Of a DNA stretch of 29,541 nucleotides, positions 7,892 to 15,278 are shown in pieces (positions within the stretch are counted from its first letter, which is position 1; each line of letters starts with the position of its first letter). This DNA comes from an uncultured Selenomonadales bacterium (lineage in GTDB: Bacteria > Bacillota > Negativicutes > Selenomonadales > Selenomonadaceae), in NCBI GenBank assembly GCA_937915725.1, contig CALGGV010000212.1, positions 1 through 29,541 on the forward strand. The letters are read 5' to 3'. Made by a program: the position numbers and the translations under genes. The notes below the pieces were generated by a model that had not been told where the DNA came from, made no database searches, and saw only the letters and a list, made by a program, of their open reading frames with translations.

Positions 7892-8609
7892 AAATTTTTT
7901 CCTTGTGAATTACAGTTTGTTCAATGAAATCTGCAAGATATTCAACAAAAATATTTTCATGGCGGCAAAGTTTTAACAAAGCCGCCAAATTTTTTTCTGC
8001 GTCAATATCGTATTCGACGCGGTGTAAAAGTCTTGAAAGTTCCGAGCGAATTTCCGGCGTGTACATTTCTTTTAGTGCTACAACTTCAGCGGTACATTTG
8101 CAAGCCTTCACGTACCAAATTTTTGTAATTAAATCGTCATTAAAATTATCAAAGCCGAAATTTTCCCATTCTTTGGCAGAAATTTTAAATTTTTCGCCTT
8201 CTAAAAAATTTATTTCCTTAAAATTGGCGTCGTTCAAAATTTTTACAACGTCCCATTTTGCCCAAAATCTTTCTTCCTGCGCTGAAAAAATTCCTTGCCT
8301 TAAACTTTCCAACACTCCAATAAATCGCACGTTCAAAAATTGCGTTAATACAAAGCCGGAATCTTTCAGCAAGTGATTTAATTCTGCAAGCCGCCGGTAA
8401 AAATTTTCGCCGTACGTCAAGCAGTCTTCAGAAATTATCACGTCAAAAATCTTCGGCTCTAGCGGTAAGTCCCAACTGTTTAAAATTAAAAATTGCGCGT
8501 TGGGCATTATTTTTTTTACGCCCGCCAAATATTTTTCTGAATTAATCAGCAAAACTGCCGCGTTGCTTGAGAAATTCAGCGGCACGAATTTTAAAATTTC
8601 TTCACTCAA
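7860..8609 (-). CDS. Methyltransferase-like protein with degenerate SAM motif
   Basis: A 249-residue protein. The order of elements follows class I methyltransferases: a strand AAVLLINSEKY where motif I should be, PNAQFLILNSWDLPLEPKIF, then FDVIISEDCLTY (motif IV-like strand), an LNHLLKDSGFVLTQF post-motif segment, and a C-terminal helical region (residues about 170-249). Motif I lacks the usual GxGxG, so catalysis is doubtful. It starts at TTG 8609 with AAGAAGG about 9 bases upstream. The gene converges on the DUF3298 gene with a 32-base overlap. Similar proteins sit beside glycosyltransferases in Negativicutes as I recall, so a surface-sugar role is possible but unproven. Confidence 0.6.
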   Translation of the reverse strand: MSEEILKFVPLNFSSNAAVLLINSEKYLAGVKKIMPNAQFLILNSWDLPLEPKIFDVIISEDCLTYGENFYRRLAELNHLLKDSGFVLTQFLNVRFIGVLESLRQGIFSAQEERFWAKWDVVKILNDANFKEINFLEGEKFKISAKEWENFGFDNFNDDLITKIWYVKACKCTAEVVALKEMYTPEIRSELSRLLHRVEYDIDAEKNLAALLKLCRHENIFVEYLADFIEQTVIHKEKIFNILRPHLNL

Positions 8610-8639
8610 ATTTTTAAACCTTCTTTTAAATATTGTCAG

Positions 8640-8760
8640 TTAAATTTTATCTTCAAATATAACTTCATTGCCGGGATAACCATAAATTTTATCGTTGCCA
8701 CCGACGGCAGAATAACTTTATCACAAGTTCATTATTAAGCCGAATTTTATCACTTTAGAT
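8640..8760 (-). pseudogene. Possible remnant of an RTX (hemolysin-type calcium-binding) repeat gene
   Basis: In the 300-base gap before oppD, the minus strand between 8720 and 8640 reads, after a stop, SYSAVGGNDKIYGYPGNEVI then FEDKI and a stop. GGNDKIYGYPGNEVI matches the RTX nonapeptide GGxGNDxIxGxxGND. A second, frame-shifted GATAAAATT..AATAATGAA block lies just upstream. No start or ribosome binding site is visible. It may be chance or a decayed 3' end of an exported RTX protein. Confidence 0.3.
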
Positions 8761-8852
8761 TCAAGAGCGCAAAATTTCATCAAACTCTTAGTCAGATTTT
8801 AATTTTTGCAGCGTGGAAGTGTCAAAAAGTTCCTTGAAATGTATTCTCTTTA

Positions 8853-8881
8853 TTGCCAAATTTATAAATTCCTTTTATAAT
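8853..8881 (+). promoter_or_regulatory. Sigma-A type promoter for oppDF
   Basis: TTGCCA (8853-8858), a 17-base spacer, then TATAAT (8876-8881). This predicts transcription from about 8888, which excludes the longer upstream reading of oppD starting at 8813. Confidence 0.75.
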
Positions 8882-8911
8882 TCCAAAATAAATCTTAACA
8901 TATTTAAGGGC

Positions 8912-9967
8912 GTGATATTAATTATCCTTTCAATAAAAAATCTGGATATAACATTTCGCACAAACGCCGGAAATATCCACGCAATACGCGGCGTCAATTT
9001 CGATTTACCGCGCGGAAAAACTGTTGCACTTGTGGGCGAGAGCGGCTCCGGTAAATCCGTCACAATGAAAGCTGTTACCGGATTATTGGATTCAAACTGT
9101 ATTATCAACAGTGGAAATATTTTTTATAATTTCAACGGGCAAACAGTTGACTTGCTAACTTTTTCAAAAAAAGATTTACGCCAAAAAATTAACGGGCAAC
9201 AAATAGCAATGGTTTTTCAAGACCCTATGACAAGTTTAAATCCTACAATGACTATTGGCGCACAAATTATGGAAGGTATGCTCCTTCACAAAAAAATTTC
9301 AACTTCAGACGCCGAAAAAAAAGCCGTTGAACTTTTAAATCTTGTAGGAATTATTGACGCCGAAAAACGTATAAAAAATTATCCGCACCAACTTTCCGGC
9401 GGTATGCGTCAACGTGTTGTAATTGCTATTGCGCTGTCCTGCGAGGCAAAAATTTTAATCTGCGACGAGCCGACAACCGCGCTTGATGTTACAATTCAAG
9501 CAAAAATTTTAAATCTGATTAAAGACATTCAATCGCAAATGAATCTTTCGGTAATTTACATAACTCACGATTTAGGAGTTGTGGCGAAAGTTGCAGATTT
9601 TGTCAACGTAATGTACGCCGGAAAAATTATTGAAACGGGCACGGTTGACGAAATTTTTTATGACCCGCGCCACCCTTACACGTGGGGTTTACTTTCTGCA
9701 ATGCCGGATTTAGAAACTGACGACGACAGATTATATTCAATACCCGGCAGCCCGCCTAATCTTTTACACGAACCAACTGGCGACGCCTTCGCCGCAAGAA
9801 ATAAATTTGCTATGAAAATTGACGAAAAAGCCGCGCCGCCTATGTTCAAAATTTCTGAAACTCACTACGCGGCAACGTGGCTACTTCACCCCGACGCGCC
9901 AAAAATTGAATTGCCGCCGGAATTAAAAGCGCGCCTTGAACGTTCCAGAAAGGCGGCTGATTTATAA
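8912..9967 (+). CDS. oppD: Oligopeptide/dipeptide ABC transporter ATP-binding protein (OppD/DppD type)
   Basis: One of two nucleotide-binding subunits of a peptide or nickel/peptide importer at the inner membrane. Walker A GESGSGKS lies at about residues 42-49, the signature LSGGMRQRV and Walker B ILICDEPTTALD follow, and HDLGVVAKVAD carries the switch His. The OppD-type C-terminal extension is present (HPYTWGLLSAMPDL, then IPGSPPNLLHEP), though the usual Cys-rich Fe-S segment is replaced by FAARNKFAM without cysteines. GTG 8912 is the only standard start after the promoter, but AAGGG at 8906 is just 1 base away; ATT 8921 would be better spaced. It overlaps oppF by 1 base. No permease or binding-protein genes are near. 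Confidence 0.9.
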   Translation: MILIILSIKNLDITFRTNAGNIHAIRGVNFDLPRGKTVALVGESGSGKSVTMKAVTGLLDSNCIINSGNIFYNFNGQTVDLLTFSKKDLRQKINGQQIAMVFQDPMTSLNPTMTIGAQIMEGMLLHKKISTSDAEKKAVELLNLVGIIDAEKRIKNYPHQLSGGMRQRVVIAIALSCEAKILICDEPTTALDVTIQAKILNLIKDIQSQMNLSVIYITHDLGVVAKVADFVNVMYAGKIIETGTVDEIFYDPRHPYTWGLLSAMPDLETDDDRLYSIPGSPPNLLHEPTGDAFAARNKFAMKIDEKAAPPMFKISETHYAATWLLHPDAPKIELPPELKARLERSRKAADL

Positions 9968-10845
9968 TGGCTTTATTGCAAGTTAAAAATCTTCGACAGC
10001 ATTTTAAAATTTCGCGCAGTTTTACGGTTAAAGCTGTCAACGGCGTTTCTTTTGAAATTAATGAAGGCGAAACTTACGGCTTAGTTGGGGAAAGTGGCTC
10101 CGGCAAAACTACCATTGGGCGCAGTGTCATTCGCTTGTATGATCCGACTGACGGCGAAATTATTTTTAACGGTAGAAAAATTTCAGGAAATCTTAGCGAT
10201 AAAACACGCCGTATGCTTAGAAAAAATATGCAGATGATTTTTCAAGACCCTATGTCAAGTTTGAATCCCAGAAAAAAAGTTGGCGATATAATTGCTGAAG
10301 GCTTAGATATTCACAAACTTTATTCAAATTTGAAAGAACGCAATGAAATTATTTCTACAATTTTAAAAAAAGTTGGATTATCGCCCGCGCACGCTGAACG
10401 TTATCCGCAACAATTTTCCGGCGGACAAAGGCAGCGTGTAGGAATTGCCCGCGCTCTCGTTATGAGTCCCAAATTAATTATCGCTGATGAATGTATTTCC
10501 GCACTTGATGTTTCAATTCAAGCGCAGGTTGTAAATCTTATGAAAGATATTCAAGACGAAACAAATTGTGCCTACCTTTTCATTGCGCATGATTTAAGCA
10601 TGGTAAAATATATTTCAGATAAAATTGGAGTTTTGCACAAAGGTTATTTGGTTGAAACCGGCTTGACGCAAGAAATTTTTTCAAATCCTGCCCACCCTTA
10701 CACTCAAAGTTTGTTGTCAGCCGTTCCTCAACCTAATCCCCGCGTAGAAAAACAGCGGAAACTTTTAACCTACAACGCAGAAAATGTAAATTATGAAAAT
10801 TCTACAATGCAACAGTTAAGCGAAACTCATTTTGTTTTAAAATAA
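9967..10845 (+). CDS. oppF: Oligopeptide/dipeptide ABC transporter ATP-binding protein (OppF/DppF type)
   Basis: Second ATPase of the peptide importer. Walker A GESGSGKTTIG at about 41-51, the Q-loop MIFQDPMSSLNPR, signature FSGGQRQRVGIARAL, Walker B LIIADECISALD and HDLSMVKYI are all intact. The Walker B helix has ECISALD, the usual OppF form. The C-terminal NPAHPYTQSLLSAVPQPNP motif is the peptide-transporter hallmark. At 292 residues it is slightly shorter than most OppF. ATG 9967 overlaps the oppD stop (TAATG), so the two are translationally coupled. No operon partner for the membrane part is in the window; the subunits must come from elsewhere. Confidence 0.92.
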   Translation: MALLQVKNLRQHFKISRSFTVKAVNGVSFEINEGETYGLVGESGSGKTTIGRSVIRLYDPTDGEIIFNGRKISGNLSDKTRRMLRKNMQMIFQDPMSSLNPRKKVGDIIAEGLDIHKLYSNLKERNEIISTILKKVGLSPAHAERYPQQFSGGQRQRVGIARALVMSPKLIIADECISALDVSIQAQVVNLMKDIQDETNCAYLFIAHDLSMVKYISDKIGVLHKGYLVETGLTQEIFSNPAHPYTQSLLSAVPQPNPRVEKQRKLLTYNAENVNYENSTMQQLSETHFVLK

Positions 10846-10950
10846 TTTTTTTGGGGGGCTTGCAGGAAAAATTTTATCAATGTTGAAATATTCTTTTCCA
10901 ACAACTTATTTAAAAAAATTTTTAATTTCTGGTTTAGGGGGTAATATTTT

Positions 10951-11409
10951 ATGGCTGAAACGAATTTTGAAGATGAAGACCTTGATTATCGTGAAGTTGT
11001 CGAAGAAGTCTTGGAAAACCATGATTTGCGTTACCATTCCAAAGTTAACGACAATAAGGTATTTTTTTCGCTTAGTTTTAATGCAAAAAATTTACCCAGT
11101 CTGGATTTATTTTTGACAGTTACTACAAAAGGCGACGCCAAAATTACTTGTTACCTTGTCCGTGATATTGTTCCACAAAAACGCGCAGCCGTAATAAACG
11201 CTATCAACAATTTAAACAACAGCTACCGTTATATTACTTTGTCGTTGGATTCAGACGGAGACCTTTTGGCGCAGTATGACTTCACAATTTTTGGCGATGA
11301 AGAAGTTGCCGATAAACAAGTTATAACGATGATTTTTTTGGTTAGAGAAATTATGGATGAATGTTTCCCCAAAATTATGAAAGCTATTTGGCGAGACGAT
11401 GACGAATAA
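10951..11409 (+). CDS. YbjN-like domain protein
   Basis: A 152-residue acidic cytosolic protein without signal or membrane segments. The layout resembles the YbjN/type III chaperone-like fold: an N-terminal helix DYREVVEEVLENHDLRY, a beta sheet through VFFSLSFNAKN and LDLFLTVTTKGD, then helix KRAAVINAINNLNN, strand RYITLSLDSDGDLLAQYDF and a last helix MIFLVREIMDECFPKIMKAI. ATG 10951 is preceded by TAGGGGG. It follows oppF by about 105 bases and is closed by a terminator. The family call is moderate; the cellular role is unknown. Confidence 0.65.
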   Translation: MAETNFEDEDLDYREVVEEVLENHDLRYHSKVNDNKVFFSLSFNAKNLPSLDLFLTVTTKGDAKITCYLVRDIVPQKRAAVINAINNLNNSYRYITLSLDSDGDLLAQYDFTIFGDEEVADKQVITMIFLVREIMDECFPKIMKAIWRDDDE

Positions 11410-11433
11410 TTAAAAGATAAAATTAAAATTTTT

Positions 11434-11457
11434 GCGGTTTAACAGCCGCTTTTTTTA
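11434..11457 (+). terminator. Intrinsic terminator after the YbjN-like gene
   Basis: GCGG (11434-11437) pairs with CCGC (11446-11449) around a short TTTAACAG loop, followed by a run of seven T. Confidence 0.7.
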
Positions 11458-11478
11458 TTTTCAGAAATAGTTTGACTG

Positions 11479-11487
11479 TGTTATAAT
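11479..11487 (+). promoter_or_regulatory. Extended -10 promoter for exbB-exbD-tonB
   Basis: TGTTATAAT is a perfect extended -10 element, about 33 bases before the exbB start and just after the terminator. There is no good -35 at 17-bp spacing; the TTGACT at 11472 is far too close. Confidence 0.55.
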
Positions 11488-11519
11488 CGTTGAAAAATTT
11501 ATTGATTGGAGAGATTTTT

Positions 11520-12134
11520 TTGGAAATTGCCGAACTTTTCATTAAGGGCGGTCCAATAATGTATCTGCTTTTAATTACTTCCATTGCCGTTGCAGCGATT
11601 GGGATTGAAAGGCTGGTATTTTACAATTATGCCGGAGACGGCGGCGATAATTTTTTAGATTCACTGAAAGATAATTTTCAAAATCAATCACTTGCTGACG
11701 TTGCGAATTTTTGCCACAAGGAAAAAAATATTGTGGCTGAAGTTGCACTTGTCGGAGTTGTTGCAAAAATTAACGGCGAAAATGTAGAAATTGCGCTGGA
11801 TAATGCTTACACTGCCGCCGCTATGAAACTTCGTGCAAGATTAAATTATTTGTCAATGATTGTAACTTTATCGCCACTTTTGGGCTTACTCGGTACAATT
11901 TCCGGAATGATTGAATCTTTCAATATTTTCAGTTTGCAAGCGGGGCAACCTTTGGCAATTACCGGCGGAATTGGAGAGGCTTTAATCGCAACGGCAACCG
12001 GTCTTTGTGTGGCGATTTTCGCACTTTTGGTTCATACTTATTTTTCACAGAAACTGGACGAAATGTTGACGAAAATTGAATTGACGATGAATATTGTACT
12101 TTCAAAAGTTGGTGAAAAAAATGAAACGCCGTGA
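11520..12134 (+). CDS. exbB: ExbB/TolQ/MotA-family proton channel protein
   Basis: Inner-membrane part of the proton-driven motor that energises TonB. The 204-residue protein has a first transmembrane segment at about residues 13-30 (IMYLLLITSIAVAAIGIERL) and then a cytoplasmic loop. Two more membrane helices follow, around the family signature LSPLLGLLGTISGMIESF and the GGIGEALIATATGLCVAI segment, with the conserved Thr and Glu positions. I chose TTG 11520, with GGAGAG 8 bases upstream, over the unsupported TTG 11490. exbD overlaps its end. With exbD and tonB this forms a complete energising unit, implying an outer membrane with TonB-dependent receptors, none of which lies here. Confidence 0.9.
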   Translation: MEIAELFIKGGPIMYLLLITSIAVAAIGIERLVFYNYAGDGGDNFLDSLKDNFQNQSLADVANFCHKEKNIVAEVALVGVVAKINGENVEIALDNAYTAAAMKLRARLNYLSMIVTLSPLLGLLGTISGMIESFNIFSLQAGQPLAITGGIGEALIATATGLCVAIFALLVHTYFSQKLDEMLTKIELTMNIVLSKVGEKNETP

Positions 12135-12531
12135 CTTTCGCCTAAATCAACAGCCGCTCGTAATGATTATCCCAATGATTGATATAATGTTATTTCTGCT
12201 GGTATTTTTTATGTTGGGTACAATTTATATGGTTCAAACAAATAATTTTGATGTCAATCTGCCGCAATCTGAAACGGCGCAAAAAGAAATTCGCCCAAAT
12301 ACTGTTTCAATCACAGTAAAAGAAAATGGCGAATTACTTTACGAAAATGAAAAACTTGTATTTATACCGCTGCAAGTAAAAATTAAGCAGGCGTTGCTTG
12401 ACGACGGCGAAACGATTTTTATATTGTACGGCGATAGAGAAACAAAATATGAAAAAATTGTAAACGTTTTAGAAATGCTGAAAAAATCCGGCGCGCGTCA
12501 TGTTTCCATTGCAACTGAAATTAAAGATTAG
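12121..12531 (+). CDS. exbD: ExbD/TolR-family biopolymer transport protein
   Basis: Partner of ExbB in the TonB motor: a short cytosolic N-terminus, one transmembrane helix and a periplasmic domain. The 136 residues begin MKRRDFRLNQQPLVMIIPMI, followed by DIMLFLLVFFMLGTIYM with the essential membrane Asp at about residue 21. The periplasmic part VSITVKENGELLYENEKLV and the late VVNVLEMLKKSGARHVSIAT-like ending fit the family. ATG 12121 overlaps exbB by 14 bases; GTG 12112 is an alternative. The Shine-Dalgarno is weak, suggesting translation by coupling to exbB. Confidence 0.9.
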   Translation: MKRRDFRLNQQPLVMIIPMIDIMLFLLVFFMLGTIYMVQTNNFDVNLPQSETAQKEIRPNTVSITVKENGELLYENEKLVFIPLQVKIKQALLDDGETIFILYGDRETKYEKIVNVLEMLKKSGARHVSIATEIKD

Positions 12532-12544
12532 CGGAGATGATAAA

Positions 12545-13234
12545 TTGAAATACCGCCCGTATTGGCGCAGAATTTTATTAATTGCGGTGATTATTAATTG
12601 CGGCTTATTGTTTGCATTTTCTTCAATTTGGGCGTTACCAAAAAATGAAAGTGCGCCGTTTGACAATTTGCAAGAAATAGAATGGATTGACGCAGAAACT
12701 CAAGAAACTGTTGCAGTAAATCAAGATTCAGAAATTCCGGACGTCGCGCAGATTTTCCCAACAATAGAAATGCCGCCGTTAGAAATTCCGCAAATTGAGT
12801 TTCCGCCGCCGCCGGAAATTCCAACTGCGCCGCCAGTTCTTCCAAAAAATCCTGAACCGCAGGAAATTAAATCTGAAACTGAAAATGTTAAGCCGCCGGA
12901 AAATAAACCTGTCGATGAAGAAAAAAATAAAATTAAAGCCCGCGTAAAAGTTTTTCCAAAAGACCTTATGCAACAATTCATAGACAGCGGAATAATCCCT
13001 GAAAAAATTATTCCAAATGTTGATAAAATAGTTTTGGCGTTGACAATCGGCGTTGACGGCAAAACGAAAGATATTAAAATTTTGCGCGGGGCTCCTAATG
13101 ACGGGCTCGGCAATTTAATTAATCTAATTTCCAGATCTGCCGCCTCTGCGTGGGTTTTTGAGCCGTTTTTGGACGCTGAAGGCAAGCCTACAGAAATTAA
13201 AACCGAAATTGAATTTACACCGGAAGATTTTTAA
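12545..13234 (+). CDS. tonB: TonB-like energy transducer
   Basis: Spans the periplasm and transmits motor energy to outer-membrane receptors. At 229 residues it has one N-terminal membrane anchor (about residues 10-33, ILLIAVIINCGLLFAFSSIW). A proline-rich linker follows (MPPLEIPQIEFPPPPEIPTA, then the EPQ/KPPENKP stretch), and then a C-terminal TonB domain with LTIGVDGKTKDIKILRG and SRSAASAWVFEPFLDAEGKP. The membrane helix lacks the classical SxxxH motif in obvious form, so coupling details may differ. TTG 12545 has GGAGA 7 bases upstream and follows exbD by 13 bases. TonB assignment is based on architecture and operon context. Confidence 0.85.
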   Translation: MKYRPYWRRILLIAVIINCGLLFAFSSIWALPKNESAPFDNLQEIEWIDAETQETVAVNQDSEIPDVAQIFPTIEMPPLEIPQIEFPPPPEIPTAPPVLPKNPEPQEIKSETENVKPPENKPVDEEKNKIKARVKVFPKDLMQQFIDSGIIPEKIIPNVDKIVLALTIGVDGKTKDIKILRGAPNDGLGNLINLISRSAASAWVFEPFLDAEGKPTEIKTEIEFTPEDF

Positions 13235-13323
13235 AAAATTGTTTTATCGCAGGAAAAATTTTTTTGTTGTTGAAAAATTTTCAAAAGAAGAATTTTCTAG
13301 AATTTTTTCAAATTAAAATTGGA

Positions 13324-14334
13324 GTGATAAAAATAAAATTTGATAAAATACTTTTACTACAACAAAATATGTTAGGCGACGTGATAATTTCTACAGGATT
13401 TGTAAAAGCCGTGCGTGAAGAATTTCCAAAAAGTAAAATTGCGTTTTTAGTTTCGCCGGAAACTGCCGAATTAGTGCGCTTGCCTTTTATTGACGATTTA
13501 GTGATTTATGATAAAGGAATGCCAATGTTGCCCGTGATAAAAAAAATTTGGCGGTACGATGTTGCACTTTGTTTAGATTTTAAATATCGAAGTGCCGTTT
13601 TGCCTTTTTTGGCAAGAATCCCAATTCGCGCAGGATTAAAGCATAAGCGCGGAATTTTTATGACTCATTCGATAAAATTTCCGCCGGATAAAGAGGGCGA
13701 ATATATCAACGAATATATGGCGCGGATTCTTGAAGAATGTATAGGATTGAAAATTCATCACGATTTAACGCGGCTGTACGTTGCTGACGCTACAGAAAAT
13801 GATATTGCCGCAGTAAATAAAATTATGACTCCAACTGAAAATTCTTTGACAATAGCTTTTGCGCCGTTCAGTTCTTCTGTTATCAAAGATTGGTCGCCCG
13901 CCTATTATAAAATTTTTATGGAAAAATTGAACGAAAAATATAATTGTCGATTTGTGATAATTGGCGGTAAAAATGACGCGGCTAAGGATTTTTATTTGCC
14001 GGAAAACACTTTGGATTTACGCGGCAAAATTTCCATTACAGAATCTGCTGAAGTTTTACGGCGTGCAGATTATTTTGTTGGCGGTTGCAGTGCGCCTTTA
14101 CATTTGGCGGCGGCAGTTGGTACGCCTTCTTTGGCTTTTTATGGTCCTTCGACACCTTTAAAATGGGCTCCGCGTCATAAATGTATCACACTTTCACATT
14201 TGCCCAAATGTTCGCCTTGCAGTCGTATCGGTTACGGCTATTATTGCAACGGAAATAATTTTTGTATGAAAAATATCACAGTGGATGAGGCTTTAATTGC
14301 CTTTGAAAAACTGCGCGAGAAATTTAAAACATAG
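13324..14334 (+). CDS. Glycosyltransferase family 9 (heptosyltransferase-like) protein
   Basis: Transfers heptose or a related sugar onto the lipopolysaccharide core at the inner membrane, judged by the family. The N-terminus KILLLQQNMLGDVIISTGFV is the GT9 start with the catalytic-region Asp. The C-terminal domain has FAPFSSSVIKDWSPAYY, FVIIGGKNDAAKDF and the nucleotide-sugar signature DYFVGGCSAPLHLAAAVGTP followed by LAFYGPSTPLKWAP. A cysteine-rich patch CSPCSRIGYGYYC is typical. About 336 residues from GTG 13324, where GGAG overlaps the start; ATA 13333 would have better spacing, and TTG 13264 with AGGA is a longer option. It follows tonB by about 90 bases. Confidence 0.85.
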   Translation: MIKIKFDKILLLQQNMLGDVIISTGFVKAVREEFPKSKIAFLVSPETAELVRLPFIDDLVIYDKGMPMLPVIKKIWRYDVALCLDFKYRSAVLPFLARIPIRAGLKHKRGIFMTHSIKFPPDKEGEYINEYMARILEECIGLKIHHDLTRLYVADATENDIAAVNKIMTPTENSLTIAFAPFSSSVIKDWSPAYYKIFMEKLNEKYNCRFVIIGGKNDAAKDFYLPENTLDLRGKISITESAEVLRRADYFVGGCSAPLHLAAAVGTPSLAFYGPSTPLKWAPRHKCITLSHLPKCSPCSRIGYGYYCNGNNFCMKNITVDEALIAFEKLREKFKT

Positions 14335-14370
14335 AAAATTTTGGCAAGAAATTTTTTATCATTTCAAAAT

Positions 14371-15060
14371 TTACCACTGCATTGAGGCGTTTATAAAATT
14401 TATCGTTGATTCATTGAAATTTACCGAAGTTTTGGCGGCTTGAATATTTTCTTCTGCAATGTTTACTTTTGCCCAGCGCAATTTCTGTGCCCTACTCATA
14501 TTTTGGCGCGCTTTTGCAGTTGGTGAAGGTGATTTTCTTTTAAAAGATAATTTTTTTCCCTTACGCGCTACTGACATTGTCGCGCAGTATTCGGCACTCA
14601 TTTTTTTACCTTTATTCCAAGGAGCTTTACCTTTTTTTGCCGCTGACATTTTCGCGCAAGATTCAGCAGGCATTTTTTTGCCTTTCCAGAAACTGGGATG
14701 ACCCTTACGCCCTGTCATTTTTTGTACTCTTTTATCTATAATCTCTTGTAAAAGATTTACTACACCCGCACCGCCGTCCGTCAAATTGTAACCGTTCGGC
14801 ACTTTGCAATTTGATTCTTTAATCCATTTCTTTTCCGCCGCGTTGAGTTCTTCAAGCGTTGCACATTCTTCGAGCGTTTCCATTTTAAAATTCTTTTTGC
14901 CGTATTTACGAATTGCCTTGCCAATAAATGAATCTGTTTTTGCATGTTCTTTAAAACGTTCTTCAACAGTACGCGTTGTTTGCCCGACGTACTGCTTGCC
15001 GTTAATCTTGCAAGTTATACGGTAGATCCTGCCGTACACTTCCTTTTTTTCTTCTTCCAA
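14371..15060 (-). CDS. GIY-YIG endonuclease with NUMOD-type DNA-binding repeats
   Basis: A free-standing homing-endonuclease-like protein of 229 residues. The nuclease domain (about residues 8-95) has VYGRIYRITCKINGKQYVGQ, the catalytic Arg in TRTVEERFKEH, the AEKKWIKE Glu and the GYNLTDGGAG end. The C-terminal half holds two or three NUMOD3-like repeats (KGKKMPAESCAKMSAAKKGK, KGKKMSAEYCATMSVARKGK) and a final MSRAQKLRWAKVN. I chose TTG 15060 because AAAAGGAG lies upstream; the longer frame to 15120 runs through an inverted repeat. It has its own promoter and a hairpin leader. No intron is visible, so it is likely a selfish gene inserted between glycosyltransferase and cheR. Confidence 0.88.
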   Translation of the reverse strand: MEEEKKEVYGRIYRITCKINGKQYVGQTTRTVEERFKEHAKTDSFIGKAIRKYGKKNFKMETLEECATLEELNAAEKKWIKESNCKVPNGYNLTDGGAGVVNLLQEIIDKRVQKMTGRKGHPSFWKGKKMPAESCAKMSAAKKGKAPWNKGKKMSAEYCATMSVARKGKKLSFKRKSPSPTAKARQNMSRAQKLRWAKVNIAEENIQAAKTSVNFNESTINFINASMQW

Positions 15061-15081
15061 AATACTTGCACTCCTTTTCTT

Positions 15082-15142
15082 GACAAACAGAACACAAGCA
15101 GATATAATTAAGCGTGACAAGACCGCTTGTGTTCTGTGTTGT
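15082..15142. repeat. Inverted repeat in the leader of the GIY-YIG gene
   Basis: A perfect 13-bp inverted pair, ACAGAACACAAGC (15087-15099) and GCTTGTGTTCTGT (15125-15137), extends by five more bases (GACAA/TTGTC) with one bulged base. The 25-base loop is AT-rich. In the minus-strand transcript the stem ends a few bases before the AGGAG, so it could sequester the ribosome binding site; as DNA it could also be an operator. Confidence 0.85.
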
Positions 15143-15165
15143 CTTTTGATTTTTTAGACATAAAA

Positions 15166-15194
15166 ATATTACACTAATACAAAGGTTTTGTCAA
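15166..15194 (-). promoter_or_regulatory. Promoter for the GIY-YIG gene
   Basis: On the minus strand TTGACA (15194-15189), a 17-base spacer, then TAATAT (15171-15166). Transcription would start near 15158 and give a leader of about 100 bases containing the inverted repeat. Confidence 0.75.
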
Positions 15195-15228
15195 GAAAGA
15201 AAATAATCAAAAGTTGAAATAAAAAAAC

Positions 15229-15262
15229 AAACCTCCGACCGTAAAAGCGATTGGAGGTTTTT
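15229..15262 (-). terminator. Intrinsic terminator of cheR (possibly bidirectional)
   Basis: AACCTCC and GGAGGTT arms surround a 16-base loop. On the minus strand the stem is followed by TTGTTTTTTT, on the plus strand by TTTTTTG. It separates cheR from the GIY-YIG promoter. Confidence 0.8.
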
Positions 15263-15278
15263 TGTTGCTAAAAATATT

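Noticed and set aside
7924..8376. 150-codon plus-strand frame inside the methyltransferase-like gene
   Set aside because: Serine/lysine-rich shadow frame, no Shine-Dalgarno; the minus frame has better composition and start.
8813..8911. Longer N-terminus for OppD
   Set aside because: The promoter at 8853-8881 would lie within it, and the sequence does not fit the family start.
11472..11487. TTGACT and TATAAT read together as a -35/-10 pair before exbB
   Set aside because: Only 4 bases separate them; a sigma-A promoter needs about 17. The TATAAT was kept as an extended -10 alone.
12721..13185. 154-codon minus-strand frame opposite tonB
   Set aside because: It mirrors the proline-rich linker of TonB as a glycine/serine-rich shadow and has no ribosome site of its own.
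15060..15120. Longer N-terminus for the GIY-YIG endonuclease
   Set aside because: It would be coded by the inverted repeat, and the AGGAG lies downstream of it, next to TTG 15060.
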